Positions 9,236 through 19,438 of a stretch of 64,000 nucleotides of DNA are shown piece by piece. Numbering within the stretch: the stretch's first letter is position 1; every line of letters starts with the position of its first letter. The notes beneath the pieces were generated by a model. That model ran no database searches. It was not told where the DNA came from and saw only the letters and a list, made by a program, of their open reading frames with translations. The stretch is from Lunularia cruciata (taxonomy: Eukaryota > Streptophyta > Marchantiopsida > Lunulariales > Lunulariaceae): contig OX419761.1 in the NCBI GenBank assembly GCA_948567375.1, positions 40,834,243-40,898,242 on the forward strand, given 5' to 3'. Both the position numbers and the translations under genes were made by a program.

Positions 9236-10340
9236 TTACTTTGATACCTCTAGATCCACACTCATTGCTTGGCAGTATCCAGTAGAGGAGATATGTCTAT
9301 TGGAGTTGTTCGGTGGGATTAGAACCGGACTAGTTGCGATATTACAGGCGGGTATACAAGTACAGAGGTACTTGTATATAGAGAGAGATGAGACTGCTAG
9401 GTGAGTCTTTCTACATCATGTGGTACACTTGGCCTATTGGTATTTGGAGTTATTATCAATGTCAACAATCAAAGGTTACCAGAAGGCCCTACCAATAGAC
9501 ATTTCCTTACTGGGGTCGCATGATCTAGAGAGACATGGGCCTATTCACTTGGTGATTTCTAGATGGCCATGTCAGGGACATACATGTGCTGACCAAGGTT
9601 TGGGTCTTTAGGATCCTTGTTCTGGTGTGTTTTGAGAGATGTTATGGAAACTACGACATCTCCAGGTTCATCAATCTTGAGCTTACCTTTTGGAGACCGT
9701 TCCTTTGATGGATGATTATTGCACCAGAGTGGTGGTGAGTACACATCAGGTCCATTCTTGGATGGGACCTGTTGTATTGTTGGATGCAGCCAAAGTGGGA
9801 TCACGGGCTCATTGTCTTTGTCTTTGGTAGACAAACCTCTTACCCAAAGAGGTTTTATAGTGTGCATATGATGGGATTTAGCGACTTGACCACATCCTTG
9901 TTGATGACATCTTGGATGTTGGGTGTCAGTCTCAGATAATAGTAGTAGTTGATAGGTCACCTATGGTAGTGGTGAACCTAGTTAGATAGCCTAGAGCTGC
10001 AGTTACCACACTCATGAGTTTCCCAAGCTCTCATGCTTTTTGAGAGGGAGAACCTAGACTTGTTTGGGACTCACAGTTATAGTAGTTGGTGGAGCCCAAT
10101 GCCAATGAGAGAGAGCGGGCAATGGGTTTTTGCATTGGTATTACCGTTGTTCCAGTAGTGTTAGAGGCATCTAGGCGTCAAGTGTTAGGTTAGGCCATGG
10201 ACTTGAACTGTTTGACCTAGATTATGAGCCTTGGCTTGGCAGAGCACCGTAGGATGTGCTTGATAAGCATTGCCACTCAAACACTTGTGAGCCTTGTGCC
10301 AATCAAGACGATTTAGGCACATGCTAGGGGCGATGGAACG
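9236..10340 (+). pseudogene. B1 DNA cytosine-5 methyltransferase domain (decayed)
   Basis: This is a C5-methyltransferase-like module between protease and RT. Readable motifs in order are motif I ELFGGIRTG near 9300, YLYIERDETAR near 9370 (cofactor-side acidic loop), motif IV RWPCQGHT near 9560 with the catalytic Cys-containing PCQ, motif VI as FLETVPLMDD near 9690 (ENV in the other copies), and a motif VIII remnant near 9790. Stops include TAG at 9610-9612, just after motif IV, where B3 also has TAG and B2 has CAA. The DNMT reading is in phase with gag-protease upstream, so it was part of one polyprotein. Confidence 0.82.
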
Positions 10341-10596
10341 AGTGGATATGGTATTCTTGGGACACAGCCAATAGCTACTAGGGAGAGTGGTCTTGGAGTC
10401 CATCCAGGTGAGCATGGGCTACTTGGATTACACCCTTGGTCCACTTGGGATGCAACTAGAGGACATGTGGAGCTTGCAGCCAGAATGGAGGGAGTTTTTC
10501 ACACAGAGGTTGAGACCTCTAGTGGTTGGAAGCATGACATTATTACTCCCATGGGCCCAATGTAGTAGCTAGTCTGTATGTCTTCCACTCCTACGA

Positions 10597-11640
10597 CAAT
10601 TACAGAGGATACTTGGGAGCTAGATCTTGGACCTAAGCTTACTAGAGAGGAAAGATAGAGGGTTTGGAGGTTCTCGAGGAGCCACACAAGTTGTTTTGCC
10701 TTCAATATGAAAGATTTGGGTGCTCTAAAAGGACTTGGTATACGGATTGAGCTAACTAGCAATACACCAATTTTCCGACGTCCTTATTGATATAGTGATA
10801 TAGAGAGGATATTGATTTAGAGCCGGAGTAGTGACCTTTTTGAGGCTGGTTTGGTAGAGATCTCACATGGAGAGTATACATCAATGATGGTGATTCCAAC
10901 CAAGAAGGATATGCATGGCAACTACACATAGGCGGATGTGTGGAGAATACCGTCCTATCAACCAATAGACCAGGGCTGATTGGTATGCCATGCATACACT
11001 AGAGGAGATTTTTGATGCAATTGAGCATGCAAAGGTCTTTAGTACTTTGGATCTTCAAGTGGGATATCATTAGTTGCCAATCAGGGAGGAGGATAAGTCC
11101 AAGATAACATTTTTGGCTATTGATCCTCACATCAAGGATGTGTTATATCAGTTGAAATTCTTACCATTTGGGTTAAAGAATGCTCTTGCTGAGTTCCAAA
11201 GGGTCATGGATAGGATTCTAGCTGGATTGGATTTTGCTCGGTGCTATATTGATGACATTTTGGTCTATAGCACTACTGTGGAGGAGCATGAGAGATAGTT
11301 GTTGGAGGTGTTTGAGAAGTTGAGATCTCATGGACTCAAATAACATCCAGGGAAGTGTAGGTTCTTCCATGAGCAAGTTGAGTATTTGGGTCACACTATC
11401 TACCCCAAAGTACTTGGTGTTCAACAGACCAAGGTGGAGGCTATTGCATGTATTCCTTGGCCTATGGATGTGAGCAGAGTGCAAGCATTCCTTGGGCTTG
11501 AAAACTTCTATTGCCGCTTTGTTAGAGGATTAAGTGCCATTGCCAAGGCCTTGACAAAGTTGACCAAGCTAACACAAGAGTAGTGTTGGAGAGATGAGCA
11601 AGAGAAAGCTTTTGTAGAGCTCAAGGAGAGGTTGACATCT
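10597..11640 (+). pseudogene. B1 reverse transcriptase (decayed)
   Basis: RT motifs are clear: FSTLDLQVGYH near 11035-11070, FLPFGLKNALAEFQRVMDRI near 11160-11215, and the catalytic box YIDDILVYS at 11245-11271. The thumb reads HPGKCRFFHEQVEYLGHTIY, followed by AFLGLENFYCRFVRG. Three open pieces (11074-11298, 11386-11583 and 11632-11964) are separated by single stops. A deletion fuses KERLTS directly to MESDKLS near 11640, removing most of RNase H. Confidence 0.9.
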
Positions 11641-11964
11641 ACTCCTATGGAGTCCGACAAGCTTTCAAGGAAGCTTGCACAATGGGCTCTGATTTTACAT
11701 GAGTATGATTTGATGGTTGTTCACAGGCTTGGAGTGGTGAACCGTGATGCAGATAGGTTGAGTAGAAACCCATGTCCCAACCAGCAGGATCAGACCGAAG
11801 CACATTGGCATGGTGAGACAGATGAGGAGATGGTGCCAGGCTGGCAGCCATTGCTCTTTTTGTGTTTATTTTTTGAGGCTTTGGTGGTATCTCTCTCAGC
11901 GCATACAAGAGGAGTTATTGAGGTCATAGATCCAAAGAGTGAAGATATTGGTATAGTTCAGTGA
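11641..11964 (+). pseudogene. B1 RNase H C-terminal remnant
   Basis: Only the last part of RNase H survives: MESDKLSRKLAQWALILHEYD, then VHRLGVVNRDADRLSRNP, which carries the last catalytic Asp region. In B3 about 270 extra bases encode the first three catalytic positions. A linker toward integrase follows. Confidence 0.8.
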
Positions 11965-12129
11965 GACATTCATGATGATGTCTTAGTGATGGACTATCTT
12001 TGCACCGGTGTTGTGGGTGGCATAGTTGGGGCCAAGGAGAGAGATTGTGTCCTTTAGTGAGCTAGACGGTTCAGATTGGAGGGAAGACACCTTTTGCATG
12101 TATGGGAGGATAGTAGAGTGCAAACAATA

Positions 12130-12970
12130 CCACTTCCATCTTAGAGACCACAATTGGTCCGTCATGCTCATGAGGAGCTAGGACATTCTAGAGTAAAGCG
12201 TACATATAGCTTACTCTAGAGTCATTATTGGTGGTGCGGTATGCAGACCAAGGTACAATAGTTTGTTGCCAGATGTGTGGTTTGTGACGAAGTTAAAGCA
12301 TCATTCAATGCTCTTACACCATAGTTACACCAATTACCTATCATGGGATTGGATTACTGTTGGAGTTTGGACTTCATTGGACCTTTACCGCTGACTTTGA
12401 GACATCATTGGTATGTCTTGGTGATGGTGGATCACTTCTCTAAGTGGATTGAGTTGGTGATACTTCTTGACAAGTCTAGTGAAGGGACAACTTACTCGTT
12501 CTTGGATTGAGTTCTCAATCATTTTGGTGCACCAGTTGAGGTGTTGACTGATCAAGGTACAGAGTTCTTGGGGAAGTTTCAGGTCTTGTGTGACAAGGCT
12601 TTGATTGATCATCATACTACATCCCAAGATCACCCTAAGGCAGATGGCTTAGCAAAAAGAGTGGTTCAGACAATGAAGAGAGGATTGCAAACGTATGGTT
12701 TGCAGAGAGGCCACTTTGGAGATTGGGATCTCCAATTACCTTGGTTGGCCATGGGCAATCAATTTAGCTGGCAAGCCTCCTTAGCATCCTTCTCTCCTTA
12801 CTTCCTACTCTATGGATTTACCTGCAACCATTCGTCAAGATGTTTTTGTAGTTTTGGACTTGGATGACCTAGATGTATGGATGAGTGCATGTTCTCAATG
12901 AGCAGAGATCTTTCAAAGAGTGATACTGATAGCCTTTGAGAACTAGGCAATTTCTTAGCATAGAGATACT
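12130..12970 (+). pseudogene. B1 integrase (decayed)
   Basis: The zinc domain reads HAHEELGHSRVKRTYSLL then HYWWCGMQT...CVVCDE. The core has the first Asp in WSLDFIGPL near 12365, the second in VLTDQGTEF near 12541, and the third acidic position in GLAKRVVQTM near 12650, where Lys replaces the catalytic Glu kept in B3 (GLAERVVQTV). The longest open part is 12541-12867. A TAG at about 12142-12144 precedes it, at the same codon as in B3. Confidence 0.87.
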
Positions 12971-13079
12971 TTATGCTATGCTACCATTTGAGGAGGAGGT
13001 TATAGACCTTCAATCCATCAATTTCATCTAGTAGACTATGTATATATAGCAGACAATACTAACGACACTTGATGTTTTG

Positions 13080-13420
13080 ACATGCCACACTATCTTGAGA
13101 GTGCATGAGGTTTTGCCATCTAGAGTCCTTGTGTTAGAAGGACGTGATGGTGTTGTTTAGAAGGATCATGTGCACAATTGTGCCCCATGCTACCTCCCAA
13201 ACATTGATAGTACTATGGACTCAAGCTTGGCACTTGTACGTGCAGGCTTGAGGTGTATGTTATGTTGCTTTCTGGTGGAGCTACTACTATGTTAGTGTGT
13301 GATAGTTGTTCAAGATGATGGCACATGGTATGTTTGACTCCTCCCCTCACAGTGGTTCTTGAGGGACAGTGCTTATGTCCTCGATGTATTTGGCCTATAG
13401 CCAATTCATTCTTTATATGG
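13080..13420 (+). pseudogene. B1 PHD-finger C-terminal domain (decayed)
   Basis: Downstream of the integrase barrel (RVHEVLPSRVLVLEGRDGVV) a frame reads GLRCMLC, then after a frameshift CVIVV for the CDSC pair, and finally EGQCLCPRC near 13365-13390. That last piece supplies the final Cys pair of a C4HC3 PHD finger, which is blurred by two stops in B3. Together B1, B2 and B3 document the whole finger. A further ~60-residue tail (RVYHILGVDGYLELEGPNH) follows to the polypurine tract. Confidence 0.75.
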
Positions 13421-13562
13421 CATAGATTGCAGACAGGCGACCAACAATGGAGCTCCATAGCACCCAGCCTCTTGATCTTTGCCCATCATAGGGTATACCA
13501 TATACTTGGAGTAGATGGCTATCTGGAGTTAGAGGGACCTAACCACCAGCTAAGGGGGCAAT

Positions 13563-14050
13563 TGTGGCAGTTTAGAGTCTATGTATGACTTATGTGTGAG
13601 TTATGATTCTATAGTGTATGATGTTGACAGCGATGTATGTTGTGTAGCAATGTATATATGCATAATAGCTATCACGCCATTTGTAGTGTCACATCTAGAT
13701 TGCTCAAACATTGGAGTTCTAGTGATAGTAGTTAGAGTTATTTCAATAGTTTCTCAGAGACTACTTTTTGACGGTCAGATTTTGTGTTTGGGGCACTTAC
13801 TTCACGGTGGGGCCCATTGTCAGTTTGCACCGTTGAGTGTGCCATCAATGGGACCATTAGGGTTTCAGACCTAGCTTGAATCAAGGGAATATTATTTTGA
13901 AGTGTAGCTCTAAAGAGCTCACTTCAATGATGTTGTGCCTTCGAGTTCTTGGCTATGGTGGACAAGGGCCGGCAAGCATCACTTGGATTGTCTTAGCTAG
14001 AGTCATTCAACTGGGCTTGCTCGTAATCAGTGCCCAATTTTTTGGGGACA
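13563..14050 (+). repeat. B1 3' LTR (about 488 bp)
   Basis: A purine run (AGCTAAGGGGGCAAT) ends at 13562 and the LTR opens TGTGGCAGTTTAGAGTC. Its end is placed at GGGGACA by alignment to the B2 LTR (53064-53530). A TATATATGCAT stretch near 13650 may be the core promoter. The exact 3' border is uncertain by a few bases. Confidence 0.7.
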
Positions 14051-14493
14051 ATTTTTTTGCCCCACTTCTCAAAAGGTCCTAGCAATGGAATTGATCTAAG
14101 TGGTGGAGTGGATGTAGACTTTCTAGCAAAAGCTTGACAAACATGACAAGTTTTGCAATAATCAAGACAATCCTTGAAAATCCCTCTCCAATGGTAACCT
14201 GCATCTAGAATCTTGAAAGCAGTCACCTTTCCTGCAAAGTGTCCTCCACATACTAAACCTTCATGAAACTCCTTTATGAGTAGGATAGACTCTTCCTTAC
14301 CCACTGCTCTTTGAAGTAGACCATCTGCTCCTTGGTGAAAAAGAATATCCTCCACCATTGTGTAAGGTCTAGATCTTGTTGCAAGGGCCTTCCTCTCCCT
14401 AGCATGCATCCCTTCAAGATAGTTACCTCTTGTCACAAAGTCCACAATCTCCTTGTACTCCATTGGAATCTCTTGAGTGACTGAGATTGTCAT
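14051..14493 (-). pseudogene. A1 integrase N-terminal part
   Basis: The reading begins MTISVTQEIPMEYKEIVDFV, passes ILFHQGADGLLQRAVGKEES and shows the zinc-binding set GLVCGGHFAGKVTAFKIL...YHW and CKTCHVCQ. It breaks off at GPFEKWGKK near 14060, where the sequence abuts the B1 LTR. A single stop at about 14494-14496 separates it from the RNase H ORF, so the ancestral frame was continuous. Confidence 0.88.
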
Positions 14494-14496
14494 GAG

Positions 14497-15342
14497 CTAC
14501 TCATCCGGGAAGGAATCATCCATTGGCTCATCTCCATCATGATCATAGGCTCTAGATAACAAATCAGCATTTGCATGTTTCTTTCTTGGCCTATCCTCAA
14601 TGGTGTAGTCATACTCAGAAAAGAGTATCATCCATCTTGCTAGTCTTCTTTCAGCATTAGGCTTGTTCAAGATGTACTTCAAAGCCTTGTGATCCGTGAC
14701 AATGGTGGCTTTCCCTCCAATCAAGTAGTGTCTAAACTTCTTGAGACCAAAGATCACTGCCAACCCTTCTCTCTCCGTGATAGAGTAGTTCTTCTCTACT
14801 GAAACCATCTGCCTACTAGCATAAGCTATTGGATGATCATGCACATCTTGGTCTAATTGACTAAGAGTGCATCCTATAGCTACATTAGAAGCATCAGTGT
14901 AGAGGATGAAAGGCTTACTCCAATCAGGTTTAGCAAGAATTGGAGCTACAACAAGGGATTGCTTGAGCTCCTCAAAAGCTTTGAGAGCCTCCTTGTCCTC
15001 CAAAATCACCATGTAATCTACACCCTTCTTCATGTAGATGGTCAATGCATAAGCCTTGTTGGAAAATGAGAAGATGAACCTCCTATAGTATCCAACCATC
15101 CCCAAGAATTGGCGTAACTTTGTCAAGCTTGAAGGGAATGGAAGGTCTGAGATTTTCCTCACCTTCTCAGGATCAATTGCTATTCCATCCTTGGAGATGA
15201 TGTGCCCCAAAAGTAGACCTTCTTCACATCCAAAAATGCACTTCTTTGGGTTGAGTGATGCATTTGCCTCATCCATGCGTTGCAAGACTTTGATTATGTG
15301 CAAAGCCCAAAAGGCATGACCTTGAAAGCGTAAGTTCCCCAA
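14497..15342 (-). CDS. A1 RT thumb and RNase H (281 codons)
   Basis: This is an open frame starting within RT after a deletion. It contains ASLNPKKCIFGCEEGLLLGH, IDPEKVRKISDLPFPSSLTK and FLGMVGYYRRFI from the thumb/connection. RNase H follows, with the first catalytic Asp in LYTDASNVAIGCTLSQ, the Glu in EREGLAVIFGLKKF, an Asp in VTDHKALKYIL and the last in KHANADLLSR. All four acidic positions are present, so this is the reference copy for family A RNase H. Upstream it connects by frameshift to the protease-RT ORF. Confidence 0.9.
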   Translation of the reverse strand: MGNLRFQGHAFWALHIIKVLQRMDEANASLNPKKCIFGCEEGLLLGHIISKDGIAIDPEKVRKISDLPFPSSLTKLRQFLGMVGYYRRFIFSFSNKAYALTIYMKKGVDYMVILEDKEALKAFEELKQSLVVAPILAKPDWSKPFILYTDASNVAIGCTLSQLDQDVHDHPIAYASRQMVSVEKNYSITEREGLAVIFGLKKFRHYLIGGKATIVTDHKALKYILNKPNAERRLARWMILFSEYDYTIEDRPRKKHANADLLSRAYDHDGDEPMDDSFPDE

Positions 15343-16688
15343 GGTGTGGTGAATGTGATGAGTTGTTGATGCTCTGGTGCAATCTTGATTTGGTTATATC
15401 CACTATAACCATCTCCAAAAATATACCTCTCATGACCTGCAACCTCCTCCAAGAACTCATCAATGAATGGCAATGGGTAGTAGTCCTTCTTGGTAACAAC
15501 ATTGAGCTTCTTGTAATCCACACATACCCGAAGCTTGCCATTCTTTTTCTTCACAATGACAATTAGAGACACCCATTCTGAATTCTCTACCTCAAAGATA
15601 AATCCAGCTTCCTTGAGCTTATCAATCTTCTCCTTCACAACCAAAGATATTGGTGGGCTAATGCGACGTTGCTTTTGGCGGATTGGTCTTGCATGTGACT
15701 CCACCTCTATCTTGTGCTCCTCCAAGGTGACTTCCTTCAAATCCTTGTAACTAAAAGCAAACACATGGATGAACTTGCGGAAAATCTCCTCAAATCTCAC
15801 CTTCTCTTCCTTGGTAACATTTGGACCATACTTGAGGGTAGCTAACCTTCTCTCTACCTCCTCAAGTGTCAACGGTGATTTGTCTGGGTCCTTCAAAACC
15901 TCTAGCTTAGGTGAAAAATCCATAGCACATAAAGGATACACATCTGAATCAGATTCAGATTCATCCTTCTCCGTGGAAGTCTCCTCTTCCATGCTTGTGT
16001 CCACACCTGAAGCTCCTTCTTCAGAATCCGATTCCCAATAATCAAAAGATGGTGTATCTGAATGTGAAGTGTTGGTGGTGTTAGTCACAGGAACTGTGAC
16101 TCTATGGTTTGATGGCCCAATCCTCAAGTACCCTTTGTGCCATCGATCAATTGTGCGTGCTGCTCTCAACCATGGCCTCCCAAGAAGTAAGTCATAGCTT
16201 GAATCCTTTAAGACTTGGAAAGTCATGAGATTTTGAACTCCCATAACTGAAACTACCACTTTATCCATCACCCCTATTGGTCGAACTTGTTGCTTGTTTG
16301 CCATGCTCACCACAAATGTTGAAGGTCTTGAGGGTATCATACCCAACTTCTTCATCAACCTTTCTGACATGGCATTTACTGCTGATCCTCTATCAACCAA
16401 TGCATCCTTGATGTTGTGACCATTCACTCTCACATCAATCTTGGAGGCATATTCACAAGCCTCCCATGGTGCTGGCTTGCCATCCACCACCCCCATTGAT
16501 ACTGGAACTTTTGCCTTCTTCTTCCTCTTGCTCCTTGTAGAACTCAAACCACCTCTAAGCTCCTTTCTCAAGGTAGGATTCAAAGCAATTAATTGGCCCA
16601 CTGTGATGTTAGCTTTATGACTACCAACATCCTCCAACACATTGTAGTTCCAGTGTTGCTTTGAGATCAAGAAGTCCTCCATCCCCAA
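15294..16688 (-). CDS. A1 protease and RT fingers/palm (464 codons)
   Basis: The aspartic protease lies at residues ~95-190: ALVDRGSAVNAM in place of the usual D-T/S-G triad (A2 reads VDGGS), with the C-terminal signature YDLLLGRPWLRAA. An acidic linker (ESDSEEGASGVDTSMEEE) follows. RT begins near residue 310 with ARPIRQKQRRISPPI, then KLRVCVDYKKLN, YYPLPFIDEFLEE and TPWGTYAFKVMPFGLC. The frame then runs into a deletion that removes the segment holding the FIDD catalytic box (present in A0 and A2). RT of this copy is therefore dead. Confidence 0.9.
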   Translation of the reverse strand: MGMEDFLISKQHWNYNVLEDVGSHKANITVGQLIALNPTLRKELRGGLSSTRSKRKKKAKVPVSMGVVDGKPAPWEACEYASKIDVRVNGHNIKDALVDRGSAVNAMSERLMKKLGMIPSRPSTFVVSMANKQQVRPIGVMDKVVVSVMGVQNLMTFQVLKDSSYDLLLGRPWLRAARTIDRWHKGYLRIGPSNHRVTVPVTNTTNTSHSDTPSFDYWESDSEEGASGVDTSMEEETSTEKDESESDSDVYPLCAMDFSPKLEVLKDPDKSPLTLEEVERRLATLKYGPNVTKEEKVRFEEIFRKFIHVFAFSYKDLKEVTLEEHKIEVESHARPIRQKQRRISPPISLVVKEKIDKLKEAGFIFEVENSEWVSLIVIVKKKNGKLRVCVDYKKLNVVTKKDYYPLPFIDEFLEEVAGHERYIFGDGYSGYNQIKIAPEHQQLITFTTPWGTYAFKVMPFGLCT

Positions 16689-17883
16689 CTTCTTCCTTGG
16701 AGTCTTTGTTGTTGATGGTGTGAGGTGAGAGTGCTCCTAGTAGACATAGGAGTATCCTTGCTTGAAGTAAATCCTTGAGAAGAGCAAAACAAGCTCTCTT
16801 CTTCTCTTGTGCCAAAAGCTCCAAATTAAGACTCTTGGAGTTTGAGCACTCTCCCTTCTCATACTTGCTCTCCACCACATCTATGGATGCTATCCCCTTA
16901 CCTTTGTTTGGATTAGGAGCCACTTGGGTTTCACTACCTCCCTCTTTCCCTCTATTGGCTCCCTCATAACCCCTTCCTCCATGGTAAGTGGAATTTGGGC
17001 AATTCCTTTGGATATGGCCTCTTCCTCCACAACCAAAACAACTTCTATCATTGAAATTGTTGGCTGGTTGACCTCCTCTATATGGATAGTTTCCATAACT
17101 CCTTGGCCCTCTCCCTACATTCTGATCTACCTCTCTCTTCTCCCATAGTTGCACCACATTGATCTTGAGATCCGCAAGTTGTTCTGTGATGGTTTGAAGT
17201 GGATCTTTTGGTGGAGATGCAAGAACTGGAGCAACCACTACTTGTGGTGCAACCCTTGCCACCAAAGTATCAGAAGTTCCACCATACTTGTAGCCTTGAG
17301 GAGGATGCACAACCTCCTTCACCACCAAATCACTCTCATCTCCTTCCAAACTCTCATCCATACGAATTGCGATCTTGATAGCTTCAACCTTGGAAGAAGG
17401 TTTCTCATATCTCACCTTGCTTCTAATTTGTGGTCTCAACTCTCCCACAAAATTCTTGGTGAGCATGGCCCCTATGCCAATCATTGTAGTCTCCACATTA
17501 TCCCCACCCTTCCTCAATACTATGCAAAATCTGGACTCTAACTTTTCCACTCTTTCCATATAGACTTTCACTTTCTCTCCTTCTCCTTGCTTGAGAAATG
17601 TAACCTCACTCATCAATCTCTCATAACTCTCATCAGGAAGAAAGTTCTCAATGAGTGCTGAAGTCAAAGTCTCCTAAGACTCCTCTTCCCCATCTCTCCT
17701 CTCTCTCTTTTGGTATTCTGACTCATACCATGTAAGTGCTGCATCCTCAAAGAAATTTGGTAATAATGAGGCCCACTCATTCTTCCTCCTCTCATTGTTT
17801 CCTATGCAAGCTCTCTTGAAGTCTCTCACAAAGGCCTCCACATCTTCTCCATCCTTGCCAAAGAAAACCGGAAGTTTCCCCAT
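16621..17883 (-). pseudogene. A1 gag (capsid and nucleocapsid)
   Basis: The start is ATG at 17881-17883 (MGKLPVFFGKDGEDVEAFVR). A gag-type capsid segment follows: WASLLPNFFEDAALTWYESEY, LIENFLPDESYERLMSE and FLKQGEGEKVKVYMERVEKL. One stop (TAG for Trp, 17674-17676) splits it from a 348-codon ORF. The nucleocapsid knuckle CFGCGGRGHIQRNC (CX2CX4HX4C) is near residue 210 of that ORF. Gag should assemble the cytoplasmic particle. The end is frameshifted into the protease ORF. Confidence 0.9.
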
Positions 17884-18112
17884 CTTAACCTCTCATTATC
17901 TTTCTTTCTCTCAATTTTTTTGTTCTTTTTTTTCTCACTCTATTACTAATAAAGTATATACATGACTAACACCATCTGAGAATAATCCACTCTAGGGAAC
18001 ACAAAAGGTTCAGGTTGCTCCAAGATTTCTATAGCAACATCAAATCCTAGAGTGCATATTAATCTAACTCTCATGGATAGTTTATCCATAAGTTGAAAGA
18101 TTATCTCCATCA

Positions 18113-18586
18113 CTAATCTTGAGAACTAGCTGATGAAGGTGGTAGTATTTCTATAGCTGTACTAAGGCTCTCTCCAAGATCCTTCACCAAAGTCTCCAAA
18201 AGTGCTTTTACTCCACTACACTCATGTCCTTTTGGAAGTCCTTCCACTCCACAAACCTCACATAACTCCTTGGTCTTAGATCTTCTCCCTCCTAATCTTG
18301 GTGAAGAAGGTCCAACATGCAAACCCAAGTCAAGTAAGCCTCTCCTTTCCCTCAATCTCTTGCTATCAAAGGTCAATGGACATGAACTTGCCTTATGTCC
18401 CTTCTTTCCACATAGAAAACACTTAGACTCACTCTTTCCTCCAAGTGGCGTAGGTTTTTGGATCCTCTTAACACTCTCTTCAAATTCTATTGTAAACTCT
18501 CTTTTCCTCAAATCTACCCCTACAATCACCTCAAACCCTTGGGGAACCTTGCATAATCTTGATTTCCACTCTTGATGACCCTCCAT
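18113..18586 (-). CDS. A-family leader ORF with zinc knuckle (157 codons), between primer site and gag
   Basis: This is an extra ORF about 230 bp upstream of gag on the same strand. It has a CX2CX4HX4C knuckle (CFLCGKKGHKASSC), a basic stretch (SKRLRERR) and a second Cys/His cluster CEVCGVEGLPKGHEC. The start ATG at 18586 is the first in frame. A2 keeps the same ORF (34515-34913) with the knuckle residues intact, and the leader fragment 20131-20322 keeps it too. It is not gag, which is separately present. I infer a nucleic-acid-binding accessory protein; a recombined second gag or a captured gene are alternatives. Confidence 0.65.
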   Translation of the reverse strand: MEGHQEWKSRLCKVPQGFEVIVGVDLRKREFTIEFEESVKRIQKPTPLGGKSESKCFLCGKKGHKASSCPLTFDSKRLRERRGLLDLGLHVGPSSPRLGGRRSKTKELCEVCGVEGLPKGHECSGVKALLETLVKDLGESLSTAIEILPPSSASSQD

Positions 18587-18779
18587 GTTCCCAAGATGAA
18601 TCTAAACACTCAAACATGCTTTTTGTTGATCTCAAACTCCTCATGCATGAGATCTCCACTTTGCAGAATTGACCCTTCCTCACAATATCACTCAAATCTC
18701 TCAACAAGTATGTCACAATCCTCTGAAATTTTGCACACTTGATCACAACTCTAGGGCGTTTCGTCCTGCAAAATTTCAA
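18531..18779 (-). pseudogene. possible N-terminal extension of the A leader ORF
   Basis: An 82-codon frame overlaps the start of the zinc-knuckle ORF in another phase (YLLRDLSDIVRKGQFCKVE, then FECLDSSWEHG). The two would join by one frameshift near 18580. The equivalent A2 region is more decayed. It may be the original N-terminus or chance. Confidence 0.3.
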
Positions 18780-19417
18780 ATCTTTTCATTAAGCGATTTG
18801 GCCTAGACACCTTTCTATTCAGCACACATATTTCAGATTTGGTCTCAAAACCACCCCCTCACTTCAAAAACTCATAACTCCCCGCGCAAGAACGATCCCT
18901 TTCTAATGTTTGTGGCAGCAGGTAGGATACAATGCACTGAATTTTCTTGGAAATTTTCAGGACAATTCACTGAAAATTGAAGAAATGGCAGACTATGTAC
19001 AATTTTCCAGAGAGCATGCAGTTGCGGGAGCACTTTATCCTATCAACTTTGAAAAATTCTAGTCCAGTGTGCATAGTAGCTCTCACAATAATTTCAAGTG
19101 TGCTAACTGAAAGCTAACCCAAGCTATCATGTGTAGAAATTTCAAGTCCAAATCTCAAACTTGAGATTTTGCCCAAAATCACCTTTATCTCCAAAATCTG
19201 CTATCCACCTCACACAATCTCTCCAATTCCTCTCATGTGTACAAGATGTACAAAATCACCTCAAAGATATCATAATGAACCACAGGGTATACAAATGGAT
19301 CTTGGTTCTCTAACATAAGTTCAGCCCTCTCCTCTCCTAAAGTTCTCTCCAAGTGAGCTCTCATAGCCTCCTTTTGCCTAAATGTAGAATAGAACATTAT
19401 CTTGCCTTCTAGAGAGG
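18780..19417 (-). other. A1 untranslated leader
   Basis: About 640 bp lie between the leader ORF and the primer site. I see no ORF of note; AT-rich runs predominate, and the segment is conserved with A2 at 34940-35755. Confidence 0.6.
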
Positions 19418-19434
19418 TCCCGGCAACGGAACCA
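19418..19434 (-). other. primer-binding site of A1
   Basis: On the minus strand TGGTTCCGTTGCCGGGA begins four bases inside the 5' LTR border. It resembles the tRNA-Asp-type primer sites (TGGCGCCGTTGCCGGGG) of several plant gypsy lineages but differs at positions 4-6, so the exact tRNA is unresolved. A2 has the decayed equivalent near 35758-35774. Confidence 0.55.
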
Positions 19435-19438
19435 AAAA

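Larger units (their letters stand above)
7082..14050 (+). mobile_element. Ty3/gypsy family B, copy B1 (gag to 3' LTR, decayed)
   Basis: This is a nearly full body of the DNMT- and PHD-bearing element with the order gag, protease, DNMT, RT, RNase H remnant, integrase, PHD finger, 3' LTR. Its 5' end lies beyond the A0 insertion. Stops occur every few tens of codons, and RNase H is mostly deleted at about 11640. After the LTR (14050) the sequence becomes A1 integrase, so B1 probably inserted into A1. It can be aligned codon by codon to B3. Confidence 0.9.

Noticed and set aside
14857-16041. Plus-strand frames over A1 pol
   Set aside because: Antisense of well-supported RT, RNase H and protease coding.
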